From Opitutus sp. (GTDB lineage: Bacteria > Verrucomicrobiota > Verrucomicrobiia > Opitutales > Opitutaceae): a stretch of DNA of 64,000 bases. How positions within the stretch are numbered: the stretch's first letter is position 1; the number at the start of each line of letters is the position of its first letter. The stretch lies in the NCBI GenBank assembly GCA_024998815.1, contig JACEUQ010000003.1, forward strand, positions 447,900 through 511,899, given 5' to 3'. Below are positions 1 to 7,774 of the stretch, in pieces. The translations under genes and the position numbers were made by a program. The notes under the pieces were generated by a model that did not search any database, had not been told where the DNA came from, and worked only from the letters and a program-made list of their open reading frames with translations.

Positions 1-660
1 GCTCACGTTCCAAATCGTGTTAAAGGCGTTTTCAACCCGGGACAGCATCATCACCGCGAGGAAAACGAGGATGAGTAGGCCGCCTGCCGAGGCTCCGCCG
101 CTGGCGGCCTGGGTGAGCAGGTTGTCGACCATGCTGTCCAGATCCAGGCCGGCGGGAGCCGGAGGGGCTGCGGAGGTTGCCGGGGTGTTAGCCCCAGGGG
201 TGTTTGCGGCGAGCGTCATCGCCGCGGGCGATCCAGAAGCGGGGCTTTCGCCGACGGCGGCTGCGCCTTCGGCGGCTCCAGCGGCCGTGGCGTTTGCGGC
301 ATGCAAGCCGGTTTGCGGCGCCAGCCCGTGAAGGGCCGAAGAGATCGCCTCCTTTAGTTTTTGGTGGCCGTTCTCCTGTTTGCTCAAAATGAAGCCGCCC
401 AGGGTGAGCGCCAAGACGAGCATCGGCCCGATCGACATCAGCGTGTAGTAAGTGAGCGCCGCCGACTGCACGGGGATCTTGTTATAGATAACCCCCTTGA
501 CGGTGGTCGCACTCACGCGGAGCAGTGCTTTGAGTCGTCCGCTTGGCGAAGTGTCGTTCATGGCCTCGGACGTCCAGATGCCCTCGCGCAAACGCAAGAG
601 CCCGGCGATCGGCGATTTTTTGGCGGTTGGGGGGCGGGTGGTGGTGGCGGTGTCGCTCAT
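1..660 (-). CDS. YihY/BrkB family inner-membrane protein, C-terminus cut off by window edge
   Basis: The frame is open from an ATG at 660 to the left edge (220 codons, no stop), so only the N-terminal part is present. A hydrophobic segment (TYYTLMSIGPMLVLALTL) at about residues 70-88 follows a short cytoplasmic region. A second hydrophobic stretch ends in FNTIWNVS, which matches the conserved FN.IW motif of the YihY/BrkB family (once misnamed RNase BN). The family is an integral inner-membrane protein of unsettled role. Between the two segments, at roughly residues 113-170, lies an Ala/Pro/Thr-rich stretch longer than usual in the family. Family assignment is fairly sure; function is not. Confidence 0.75.
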   Translation of the reverse strand, partial: MSDTATTTRPPTAKKSPIAGLLRLREGIWTSEAMNDTSPSGRLKALLRVSATTVKGVIYNKIPVQSAALTYYTLMSIGPMLVLALTLGGFILSKQENGHQKLKEAISSALHGLAPQTGLHAANATAAGAAEGAAAVGESPASGSPAAMTLAANTPGANTPATSAAPPAPAGLDLDSMVDNLLTQAASGGASAGGLLILVFLAVMMLSRVENAFNTIWNVS

Positions 661-790
661 GGCTTAAAATGGATTGGCGGTGAAAACGGTGGGAACGGTA
701 AAATGGAAACCGGAGCGCTTCATCAACCGGAGCGACTCAAAAGAGTAAAGGACAAGGACGGCGGCGGCGGGAATGGGGTCGAACGCGGAG

Positions 791-887
791 TTTTAACGCA
801 AAGGCGCAAAGGGACGCAAAGATCGCCAAGCCATGCGCTGCATTACTCGGCGTACTTCGGATCGACCTTCGCGTCTTTGCGTTAAAA
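791..887. repeat. Intergenic inverted repeat (GCAAAG type)
   Basis: The left arm begins TTTTAACGCAAAGGCGCAAA and the right arm ends CTTTGCGTTAAAA, so the arms pair as a long imperfect hairpin around a roughly 55-base centre. It fills much of the 660-981 gap, the rest of which shows nothing recognisable. Similar elements lie at 2038-2163 and 5947-6025, with a half-element near 62857. Confidence 0.7.
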
Positions 888-981
888 TCCGCTGCAGAAT
901 CCACCCCGTGGCACCGCACTGGCCAACGCTCCCGTTAAAATTCTCGCCGCCTCCCTGCACGGGCGGCACGCTGCGCCACAA

Positions 982-1992
982 ATGATTTTTACCTGCCAAC
1001 CCGGATTCGTGGATTTGCTCGCCGGCGAGCTGCGCGCTCGCGGCTACGCCCCCGTCGAGCAGGGCCCGGGCTGGGTCCGCACCGAAGCCAATCCGGCCTC
1101 GCCCGACGTGCCCGATCTGTGTTTTCCGCAGATGATCCTGCTCGACCCCGTCGAGATCGCGGCCGACTCGGTCAACGCCCTGGCCGCCAAGGTCACCGAG
1201 CAGTTTTTAACCACCGCCAAAACCGACCGCTTCGATGCGGAGTGGCCGTGTTTGTTTGAAGAGGCCGCCGAACTCGACGGCCTAGGGCGCCGCGTCAAAG
1301 GCGTCGAAAAGATGGTCTACGAAAACCTCAAAAAGCGCATGGCGCGCGTGGCCAAACTCGCGGTGGTCACCAAGCCGCGTGGCGTTGCCCGGTTGCGTGG
1401 GCTCTATGTGTTTTTCGTCGATTTCAAGCGCGCCTACGTGTCGCGCGAGGCGATCTTCGGCGGGCAGCGCCGCATGGCCGACGACGAGCAGGCGCCGTCG
1501 CGCTCCTACCTCAAAATCGAGGAGGCCTACATCGTGCTTGGCCGTGAACCCCAGTTTGAGGAAACCGTCGCCGACCTCGGTGCCGCGCCCGGCGGCTGGA
1601 GTTACAGTGCGTCCAAGCGCGGCGCCAAGATCGTGGCCGTCGACAACGGCCCGCTCAAAGGCGGCGCGTATAACAATTACAAGATCGAGCACCGCATGGA
1701 GGACGCCTTTCAGTTCCGGCCGGCGTCCGGGCAGGTGTTTGACTGGATGTTCTGCGACCTGGTCGAGGAGCCGCATCACGTGGTCGAGAACCTGATCACG
1801 CCGTGGTTGGCCAACAAATGGTGTCGCCGCTTTGTGGTTATCCTCAAGTTCGGCCGCGTCGATCCGCTCGCGTTGCTAGCCGAGATGCGCGCGCCCGAGT
1901 CGGTGTTTTCGCGCTGCGGAGTCAACGTGCGCATCCGCCACCTTTATCACGACCGCGAGGAGTTCACCCTGGTCGGCGAGGTGAAGGAATAA
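982..1992 (+). CDS. rlmM: 23S rRNA 2'-O-ribose methyltransferase RlmM
   Basis: SAM-dependent enzyme that 2'-O-methylates C2498 of 23S rRNA in the cytoplasm. The 336 residues are a little shorter than the E. coli protein (about 366). The SAM site DLGAAPGGWSYSASKRG is at about 195-212, followed by VAVDNGPL. The YLKIEEAY segment (about 173-180) supplies the lysine of the Rossmann-type 2'-O-MTase catalytic set; CDLVEEP (about 256) and VILKFG (about 286) complete the fold. The N-terminal part (MIFTCQPGFVDLLAGELRARG) looks like the usual substrate-recognition half. The ATG at 982 is the only good start before conserved sequence. The gene stands alone between repeat-bearing gaps. Confidence 0.9.
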   Translation: MIFTCQPGFVDLLAGELRARGYAPVEQGPGWVRTEANPASPDVPDLCFPQMILLDPVEIAADSVNALAAKVTEQFLTTAKTDRFDAEWPCLFEEAAELDGLGRRVKGVEKMVYENLKKRMARVAKLAVVTKPRGVARLRGLYVFFVDFKRAYVSREAIFGGQRRMADDEQAPSRSYLKIEEAYIVLGREPQFEETVADLGAAPGGWSYSASKRGAKIVAVDNGPLKGGAYNNYKIEHRMEDAFQFRPASGQVFDWMFCDLVEEPHHVVENLITPWLANKWCRRFVVILKFGRVDPLALLAEMRAPESVFSRCGVNVRIRHLYHDREEFTLVGEVKE

Positions 1993-2037
1993 ACGGAGGC
2001 GTCGACACCCGTTCACCCCGCCAAACCCGCAGATTTT

Positions 2038-2163
2038 TTAACCGCTAATGGACGCTAAGGGACGCTAATTCAGACCTTCCGGAAACTCGGAGTTTTTCCG
2101 AGTTCTGCATTCCTGAAATCCGGCCCTCCGTAACTTAGCGTTCATTAGCGTCCATTAGCGGTA
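2038..2163. repeat. Intergenic inverted repeat (CGCTAATGGACGC type)
   Basis: The arms TTAACCGCTAATGGACGCTA and TAGCGTCCATTAGCGGTAA are near-perfect reverse complements flanking a centre that holds a smaller hairpin (AACTCGGA / TTCCGAGTT, about 2084-2104). It occupies most of the gap between rlmM and the next gene. It may act as a transcription-ending structure, but no T-tract follows. Confidence 0.75.
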
Positions 2164-2198
2164 AGAAACCTGGTTTTAGATCCCTGTTTTTGAATGGC

Positions 2199-2942
2199 AT
2201 GAGTACGAATTCCAAAGAACTGAATCTGTGTGGTCTGGTCGCGGTGCGGTCGCGTTTTGAGCGTGATCCGGCGTCGATCAAGCGGCTGTTTTTTGACGAG
2301 GCGACGGGGCGCAAAGTCGGCGCGCTGTGCAAGGCGCTGGCGGCGGCGCGCAAGGTCTACCGCTGCGTGCCGCCGGCCGAGTTGGAGAAAATCTCCGGCA
2401 GTATCCATCACGGCGGGATTGTCGCGGTGATCGAGGCGCCGAAGCTGCGTGCGCCCGATGCGCGGGTGGTGGCCAACTGGGCGGCCAAACGTACGCCGCT
2501 GGTGCTGCTCGATCGCATTGGCAACGCCCACAATTTGGGGGCGATTGCCCGCACGGCGGCGTTTTTTGGCGTGGAGCACATCATCATTCCCGCGCATCCG
2601 CAGGCCGCGCTGCCGGGCGAGGCGGCGTTCCGCGTGTCGGAAGGCGGGCTGGAGCAGGTTGAGGTTTGGCGCACGCCGGATTTGGCGAAGCTGATGCGCG
2701 AGCTGGCGGCGGCCGGTTACGACGTGGCGGGTGCGGCGGCGCGCGGCGGCAAACCAGTGGTCTTGGCGGGCCCGGCCAAACCAGTGGCGGTGGTGTTGGG
2801 CAACGAGGAGCACGGCTTGGCGCCCGAGGTGGAGCGGGCCTGCACCCGTCTGGTGACGATCCCCGGTAGCGGCCGAGTGGAGTCGCTCAACGTCTCGGTG
2901 GCCGGCGCCGTTTTGATCTACGCGCTGTTGGCGCGGCGCTGA
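2199..2942 (+). CDS. TrmH/SpoU-family RNA 2'-O-methyltransferase
   Basis: SPOUT-class methyltransferase expected to 2'-O-methylate a ribose in rRNA or tRNA. All three SpoU motifs are visible in the 247-residue product: motif 1 LLDRIGNAHNLGAIARTAAF (about 103-122), motif 2 VLGNEEHGL (about 197-205) and motif 3 IPGSGRVESLNVSVAGAVLI (about 221-240), which together form the knotted SAM site. The ~95-residue N-terminal part resembles the substrate-binding extension of RlmB/YfiF-type members. I chose the ATG at 2199; a TTG three codons upstream is also in frame. The exact target nucleotide cannot be read from sequence. Confidence 0.85.
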   Translation: MSTNSKELNLCGLVAVRSRFERDPASIKRLFFDEATGRKVGALCKALAAARKVYRCVPPAELEKISGSIHHGGIVAVIEAPKLRAPDARVVANWAAKRTPLVLLDRIGNAHNLGAIARTAAFFGVEHIIIPAHPQAALPGEAAFRVSEGGLEQVEVWRTPDLAKLMRELAAAGYDVAGAAARGGKPVVLAGPAKPVAVVLGNEEHGLAPEVERACTRLVTIPGSGRVESLNVSVAGAVLIYALLARR

Positions 2943-2969
2943 AACGCTGAAGGAGGGCCACCTACGCGT

Positions 2970-3074
2970 GGGCTGGGGCGCACCCAGCCCGAAAAGTAGC
3001 GCAGACTTCCAGTCTGCTTCGTGGGCCCAGCAGTGGCCTGGCGCGGAGGCAGACTGGAAGTCTGCGCTACTTTT
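2970..3074. repeat. Hairpin plus GTAGCGCAGACTTCCAG inverted-repeat element, copy 1
   Basis: A short hairpin (GGGCTGGG / CCCAGCCC, 2970-2990) sits directly before an element whose arms are AAAAGTAGCGCAGACTTCCA (2992 onward) and TGGAAGTCTGCGCTACTTTT (ending 3074). Each arm also contains its own small palindrome (GCAGACTTCCAGTCTGC). Other copies are at 4473, 7579 and 11855. It lies between convergent genes. Confidence 0.85.
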
Positions 3075-3108
3075 AAGCTCAAGCCGTTCGCGGCGCTTTA
3101 ACGCCGCG

Positions 3109-3786
3109 TTAGCGTTGCAGCTTTTTGCTCAAATCCTGGCCGAGGATAACCCACATTTTGTTGAGCAGATCGGGCTTCAATTGTTCCAGCGCCTGAATGT
3201 GGGACTGCGACCATTCGTTGAAGCGCAGCGGGCCTTGGGCCTTCACATCCGCCGAGGCGGCGCTACCGGTAAAGAAACTCATTTCGCCGACAAACGACTG
3301 CGGGTTGAGCGTGGCGATTAATTGACCGTCTTTTTCGACGCGGGCCTTCCCTTCGAGGATGAGGCAGATCGTTTTTTGGGGCACTCCCTTACGGGCAAGG
3401 TAGTCGTCGTTGGCGAGGGTGCGCTCCTGCCCCATGTTCCATAAAAACAGGAAATCGCGGCGCGGCAGGGAGGAAAACAAACTGGCGTGGACCGCTTCGA
3501 GTTCGGCCGAGAGGTGGATTTGTTTTTTCTCCAATAAAAGCAGGACCACCTGGATGATATTGATGGCCAAAAACACGACGTTCCAGGCAACCATGCTGTA
3601 ATTGCCCGCCATCAGGGCGAAAGCGAAGAAGCCGCAGCTCACCACCACCATGCCGATGCGCAGCGGCAGCATCTGGCGCAAAAACATGGTAATGACATTC
3701 AGCACATAACTGACGTTCAGCACCATGTCCTGGGCTGACATGTGCGCCACAAAGTCGGTGATGCGTGCCGCAATTGAGCCGGTCAT
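3109..3786 (-). CDS. Popeye-like membrane protein with cyclic-nucleotide-binding domain
   Basis: The 225-residue protein has a short N-terminus, hydrophobic segments at about 40-58 and 62-86 (IGMVVVSCGFFAFALMAG; AWNVVFLAINIIQVVLLLL), then a cytoplasmic cNMP-binding beta-barrel fold from about 110. The junction (LSAELEAVHASLFSSLPRRD) and the order two or three helices then cNMP domain recall the Popeye family, best known from animal cAMP-binding POPDC proteins and also found in bacteria. CLILEGKARVEKDGQLIATL and FVGEMSFFTGS (about 165-175) mark the barrel and phosphate-binding cassette; the classical cassette arginine is not obvious, so ligand binding is uncertain. It is divergent from the lipoprotein gene at 3984. 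The assignment is by pattern. Confidence 0.65.
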   Translation of the reverse strand: MTGSIAARITDFVAHMSAQDMVLNVSYVLNVITMFLRQMLPLRIGMVVVSCGFFAFALMAGNYSMVAWNVVFLAINIIQVVLLLLEKKQIHLSAELEAVHASLFSSLPRRDFLFLWNMGQERTLANDDYLARKGVPQKTICLILEGKARVEKDGQLIATLNPQSFVGEMSFFTGSAASADVKAQGPLRFNEWSQSHIQALEQLKPDLLNKMWVILGQDLSKKLQR

Positions 3787-3983
3787 ATCGGCAAGAGAAA
3801 CAGCCCGGAGCAGCCGCGGCTCAACTCTTTAATTTCCCCCTTGGCGCCCCCGGACGAGTTCGAGCGCTCGCACGCCAAAACGCGCACGCTCTCGGTACCT
3901 CGAACTGCGGGCGACTGCGCACGTTGAGTACGCACGGCGAAATCAGATTGTCGTTAAACTTCGCCTGCGCTTTTGTCGCCCAC

Positions 3984-4427
3984 ATGCGCCCCTTCCTTTT
4001 ATCCATCAGTGTATCCTTGGCCCTCATTCTGACCGGTTGCAGCACGCCTCCCGAAGAGCGTCTGGACGCTCCGGCGGCGAGGGTTACGGGTCTTGTTGTG
4101 GGTAACGACACCGGCGTGCTCACCCTGAGTTTTGCCAACCCGAACATCGTGCCGCTGGTGATCCGCAGCTCGACGCACACACTCTCCTTGGGGGATAAAT
4201 CCATCGGTATCATCGACGATGCGGAAGCAATCGGATTGCCCAATTCGGGCCTCGTGGTCCACACCGTCAAGCTGCCGGCTAAAGTTGCGCAGGCCGCTCA
4301 AGCCTACTTGAGCGCAAATCCTGGCGCGGTGCGCGCCACGGTGAAAAGCTCGCTCGAACACGTCACCACGGGCGACGACACGGTCACGCTGAAATGCATC
4401 AGCACGGGCCTGGTTAAGGCCCCGTAA
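3984..4427 (+). CDS. Lipoprotein with LEA14/WHy-like domain
   Basis: The 147-residue product starts with a lipoprotein signal peptide (MRPFLLSISVSLALILTGC, lipobox LTGC, Cys at about 19), so it is expected to be lipid-anchored. The mature part (VTGLVVGNDTGVLTLSFANP, then a strand-rich segment to HTVKLP) fits the LEA14/water-stress (WHy) beta-sandwich, in which one strand is followed by NPN-type turns. The frame is open further upstream to 3765, but the signal peptide fixes the ATG at 3984. Function is unknown; family membership is a pattern-based judgement. Confidence 0.65.
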   Translation: MRPFLLSISVSLALILTGCSTPPEERLDAPAARVTGLVVGNDTGVLTLSFANPNIVPLVIRSSTHTLSLGDKSIGIIDDAEAIGLPNSGLVVHTVKLPAKVAQAAQAYLSANPGAVRATVKSSLEHVTTGDDTVTLKCISTGLVKAP

Positions 4428-4439
4428 AAGAGGGCGAGA

Positions 4440-4634
4440 ATGGAGGGACGACCTCCGTGTCGTCCGGGATCGAAAAGTAGCGCAGACTTCCAGTCTGCTT
4501 CGAAGACGGTTCTGGGCCGGCGACCGGAGGCAGACTGGGAAGTCTGCGCTACTTTTCAGAACCAGCCCACACGGAGTTGGGCCCTCCCTCGATCCCGATC
4601 CCCCGGAGGGACGCCCTCCGTGTCGTCCGCTCGC
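4440..4634. repeat. Composite repeat: GTCGTCC hairpins flanking GTAGCGCAGACTTCCAG element, copy 2
   Basis: A hairpin GGACGACCTCCGTGTCGTCC (4446-4465) precedes the element at 4473-4556, and a related hairpin (GGACGCCCTCCGTGTCGTCC) lies at about 4613-4632. The same hairpin-plus-element arrangement, in the opposite orientation, occurs at 7579-7692, so the two parts seem to travel as one unit. It lies between convergent genes. Confidence 0.8.
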
Positions 4635-4638
4635 TGTA

Positions 4639-5733
4639 TCAGGTGAGGCGTTCGAGCAACTCGGCGACCGGCGGGCCGATTTTTTTAACAGTGCCGCTGT
4701 CGATCCAGCGGCCTTCCACCAAGAGCCGCAACGGGTTTGCTGGCACGCCGCGTTCGCCGGTTTGAAACAAACTGATCAGCAGCTCCACCGCGCGCGCCCC
4801 GACTTCTTTTTCCTGCTGATCAATGCCCGTCCACTGCGGATCAAAAACTCGCGATAACGTGACCAGGCTGATGTCTCCCGGAATGGCGTAACCGGCGCCT
4901 TCCAGCCAGCCCTTCACCTCGGAAATCGTCGAGACGATCGCGGTGGGTTGGTGGCGTTTAACCCACGCCAGGAAGCGCTCGCGGTAGGGGTTAACAAAGG
5001 CTGGTTCGTCGCGTCCTTCGATGGTGAAAAGCGGGATCGGGCGGCTTTTCGGTTGGGCGTCTTTTAAAAAGTAATACGGGGTCTCGAAACTGTGCTCAAC
5101 GCGGCTGAGGGTGTCGGAGGCGCTCACCATGCCGATGCGGCGGTGGCCGAGGCGGCAGAGTTCGCGCAGGCAAGTGAGCGTGGAGCTGTGCTGGTGGTTG
5201 GCCGTGATGTGCAGGCGGGGCGTGGTCAGCGAGTAGCCGATGCTCACCGCGGCAAACGCATCCATCGCCAGTTTGATCTCGGTGCGCGCCGCGGGCTGAG
5301 GCGCGAAGAGCAGGCCGCGGATGTTGCGCGCGAGCAGCACCTCGCGGGCGCGCTTGGCACTGAGACCGGGCTCGGTGAGCCAAAACTCTTCGAGTTTGTA
5401 GCCCATGGAGGCGGCGAATTGGTCGGCTCCCGCGTGATAAGCGTGGATGTTTTCCTCGCCCTGCCAGCCGTGGCGATCGGCGAAGGTGTGCACCCAGGCA
5501 AAGGTCGAGCGGTAGGCCGGCGTGTGCTGCTTGCGCCGGTAGTGGCTGAGCGCCGTGAGCATCGGGTCGGGCACATAGCCCAGCCGCTGGGAAATTTCGC
5601 GGATGCGGGCACGTTTGACCGGGTCGACGTAGGTGTCGTTTTTGAGCGCGCGCCAGGCGGTGGAAACATGCACGCCGGCTTCGGCGGCGACTTGTTTGAG
5701 GGTGATGCGGGAGTGGGGCGCGGCGTCAGGCAT
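4639..5733 (-). CDS. LacI-family transcriptional regulator
   Basis: The 364-residue protein has an N-terminal LacI helix-turn-helix (ITLKQVAAEAGVHVSTAWRA, about residues 9-28) with hinge-helix region YVPDPMLTALS, then a periplasmic-binding-protein-like effector domain ending LVEGRWIDSGT. I chose the ATG at 5733; an upstream ATG at 5784 would add 17 residues with no family match. It is divergent from uxaC across a 402-base gap, so control of hexuronate use and of itself is the simplest reading; the effector is unknown. No convincing operator palindrome could be picked out in the gap. Confidence 0.88.
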   Translation of the reverse strand: MPDAAPHSRITLKQVAAEAGVHVSTAWRALKNDTYVDPVKRARIREISQRLGYVPDPMLTALSHYRRKQHTPAYRSTFAWVHTFADRHGWQGEENIHAYHAGADQFAASMGYKLEEFWLTEPGLSAKRAREVLLARNIRGLLFAPQPAARTEIKLAMDAFAAVSIGYSLTTPRLHITANHQHSSTLTCLRELCRLGHRRIGMVSASDTLSRVEHSFETPYYFLKDAQPKSRPIPLFTIEGRDEPAFVNPYRERFLAWVKRHQPTAIVSTISEVKGWLEGAGYAIPGDISLVTLSRVFDPQWTGIDQQEKEVGARAVELLISLFQTGERGVPANPLRLLVEGRWIDSGTVKKIGPPVAELLERLT

Positions 5734-5946
5734 GAAACAGTTTGCAGGTAGACACATTCGCGCTACCCAAGGCAAGGATTTCACTGATCGTTACGTTCCA
5801 TTGAACTGCGTTTGTCCTGCCGTTCGCTCAACGGATCTCGCTGCCGAGGTTCGACCCAATTCTCGGTTGTGCGCCAGTTAGGCCGTAGCATTCAACGTTT
5901 CGCATCCTAGTCCCCCTTTTTTAATAAACGCCAAAAATCCGATCCT

Positions 5947-6025
5947 TTTAGCCGCGAAAGAACGCAGAGAACGCATAGAAATACAGGGTTTGTTCTTTGC
6001 GCTCCTTGCGTTCTTTTGCGGCTAA
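5947..6025. repeat. Intergenic inverted repeat (GCCGCGAAAGAACGC type)
   Basis: TTTAGCCGCGAAAGAACGC and GCGTTCTTTTGCGGCTAAA are imperfect reverse complements around a ~40-base centre. It occupies the middle of the 402-base gap between the LacI gene and uxaC; the rest of that gap shows no other clear structure. A half-copy with the flanking words reversed lies near 62857. Confidence 0.7.
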
Positions 6026-6135
6026 ACTGCCTTGGTTTCATCCGACAGCTTCGATGCTGCCACCCTCCTCGGTCACACACGTCCGTCCCCTTTTTTCATT
6101 CTTCCTCTCGTTCCATTCATCCCGTTTTCCTCGCC

Positions 6136-7563
6136 ATGATTTCCACCCCTGCTTTTCTGCACGACGATTTCCTGCTCACCACGGAGTGGGCGCGGTTGCT
6201 GTACCACACCTACGCCAAGCCGCAGCCGATCTACGACTACCACTGCCACCTGCCGCCCGACCAAATCGCGGCCAACCGCCGCTTCGAAAACCTCACGCAG
6301 ATCTGGCTCGCAGGCGACCATTACAAGTGGCGCGCGATGCGCTCGGCCGGGGTCAACGAGGAGCTCATCACCGGTAAAACCACCTCCGACTACGACAAGT
6401 TTTTGGCCTACTGCCGCATCGTGCCCACGCTGCTGCGCAACCCGCTTCACCACTGGTCGCACCTGGAGCTGCGGCGCTTTTTCGGCATCGAACTGCTGAT
6501 CAACGAGCTCAACGCCCCCCAAATCTGGGAGCTGGCCAACGCCCAGCTCGCCTCGCCCGCTTTCTCCACCCACGGCCTGCTCACGGCCAACCGCGTCGCC
6601 GTCGTTTGCACCACCGACGACCCCGCCGATTCCCTGGAGCACCACATCGCCATCGCCAAGTCCGGCCTGACGACCCGCGTTTACCCGACTTTCCGCGCCG
6701 ACAAACTTATGGCGGTGAACGCCCCGGCCGTCTTCAACACTTGGGCCGACCAACTGGCCGCCCGCGCCGAGGTGGAGGTTAACTCCCTTTCTGCCCTGCT
6801 CGAAGCGCTGGAGCGCCGCCACGCGTTTTTCCATTCCCTGGGCGGGCGCCTTTCCGACCACGGTCTGGAAAACCTGCCCGACGCCGATTGCAGCGAGGCG
6901 GAGGCCGTGGCGATTTTTGCCCAAACCCGCGCCGGCCGCCCCGCCACTCCCGAGCAGACCGCAAAGTGGGTCTGGTACGTGATGGTGTTTCTTGGCCGCC
7001 TCGACGCCAAACGCGGCTGGACCAAGCAGCTGCACCTCGGCGCGTTGCGTAACAACAACAGCCGCCTGCTCCAGCGTATCGGCGCCGACGCCGGGGTGGA
7101 TTCGATCGGCGATTTCCCGCAGGCGCGCGCGCTGACGCGTTACCTCGACACGCTCGACCGCGACAACCAGCTGCCGAAGGTTGTCATTTATAACCTGAAT
7201 CCGGCCGACAACTACGTTTTTGCCACCATGATCGGCAATTTCCAGGACGGCTCGGTAGCGGGCAAAATCCAGTTCGGCAGCGGCTGGTGGTTCCTTGACC
7301 AAAAGGAGGGGATGGAGATGCAGCTCAACGCGTTGTCACAACTCGGGTTGCTTTCACGCTTTGTGGGCATGCTGACCGATTCGCGCAGTTTCCTGTCGTA
7401 TCCGCGGCACGAGTATTTCCGGCGTATCCTGTGCGGGCTGATCGGGGCCGACGTGACGGCGGGGCTGATCCCGGCCGACGAGGTGGCGCTGGGCAAACTG
7501 GTGCGCGACATCTGCCACGACAACGCAGTGGCGTATTTCGGCCTGGAGCACGGCCGGTTTTAA
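6136..7563 (+). CDS. uxaC: Glucuronate isomerase UxaC
   Basis: Converts D-glucuronate to D-fructuronate and D-galacturonate to D-tagaturonate, the first step of hexuronate catabolism in the cytoplasm. The 475-residue length matches the family (about 470). YDYHCHLPPDQIAANRRFEN (about 35-54) carries the metal-binding HxH of the amidohydrolase fold; VCTTDDPADSLEHH (about 155-168) and the C-terminal SYPRHEYFRRILCGLIG are also characteristic. The frame extends to 6016, but conserved sequence starts at the ATG at 6136. No other hexuronate genes are adjacent; only the divergent LacI regulator is linked. Confidence 0.93.
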   Translation: MISTPAFLHDDFLLTTEWARLLYHTYAKPQPIYDYHCHLPPDQIAANRRFENLTQIWLAGDHYKWRAMRSAGVNEELITGKTTSDYDKFLAYCRIVPTLLRNPLHHWSHLELRRFFGIELLINELNAPQIWELANAQLASPAFSTHGLLTANRVAVVCTTDDPADSLEHHIAIAKSGLTTRVYPTFRADKLMAVNAPAVFNTWADQLAARAEVEVNSLSALLEALERRHAFFHSLGGRLSDHGLENLPDADCSEAEAVAIFAQTRAGRPATPEQTAKWVWYVMVFLGRLDAKRGWTKQLHLGALRNNNSRLLQRIGADAGVDSIGDFPQARALTRYLDTLDRDNQLPKVVIYNLNPADNYVFATMIGNFQDGSVAGKIQFGSGWWFLDQKEGMEMQLNALSQLGLLSRFVGMLTDSRSFLSYPRHEYFRRILCGLIGADVTAGLIPADEVALGKLVRDICHDNAVAYFGLEHGRF

Positions 7564-7578
7564 AGCGGCGAGGATTCG

Positions 7579-7692
7579 AAAAAGTAGCGCAGACTTCCAG
7601 TCAGCTCTGGCGTTTGCCGGAGCTGACGCGGAGCAGACTGGGAAGTCTGCGCCACTTTTTCGATCCCGGGCGACACGGAGGTCGTCCCACCG
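7579..7692. repeat. Composite repeat: GTAGCGCAGACTTCCAG element, copy 3, plus GTCGTCC hairpin
   Basis: The inverted-repeat arms (AAAAGTAGCGCAGACTTCCA ... ending CACTTTTT, 7579-7660) are followed by CGATCCCGGGCGACACGGAG and GTCGTCC. Read on the minus strand this reproduces the hairpin-then-element order of the copy at 4440. It lies downstream of uxaC and upstream of the mla operon. Confidence 0.8.
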
Positions 7693-7747
7693 GGGATGCC
7701 GTTCCGCCGCCTTCGTAAAGGCGCAACTCAGTCTTGCTTGCGGCGGC

Positions 7748-7753
7748 TATAAT
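7748..7753 (+). promoter_or_regulatory. Possible -10 box of the mla operon
   Basis: A perfect TATAAT lies 21 bases before the mlaE ATG. No good -35 hexamer is found at 16-18 bases upstream, so this is only a candidate sigma-70 promoter. Confidence 0.35.
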
Positions 7754-7774
7754 CCTACCGTCTCGCTCCCCCCA

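Noticed and set aside
17-885. Plus-strand frames over the first 900 bases
   Set aside because: Antisense to the YihY/BrkB gene and the repeat at 791; low-complexity products.
5880-5920. Possible LacI operator around AACGTT upstream of uxaC
   Set aside because: Only the central six bases are palindromic; flanks do not match each other.
6073-7302. 409-residue minus-strand frame
   Set aside because: Antisense to uxaC; Val/Gly-rich product typical of a shadow frame in GC-rich DNA.
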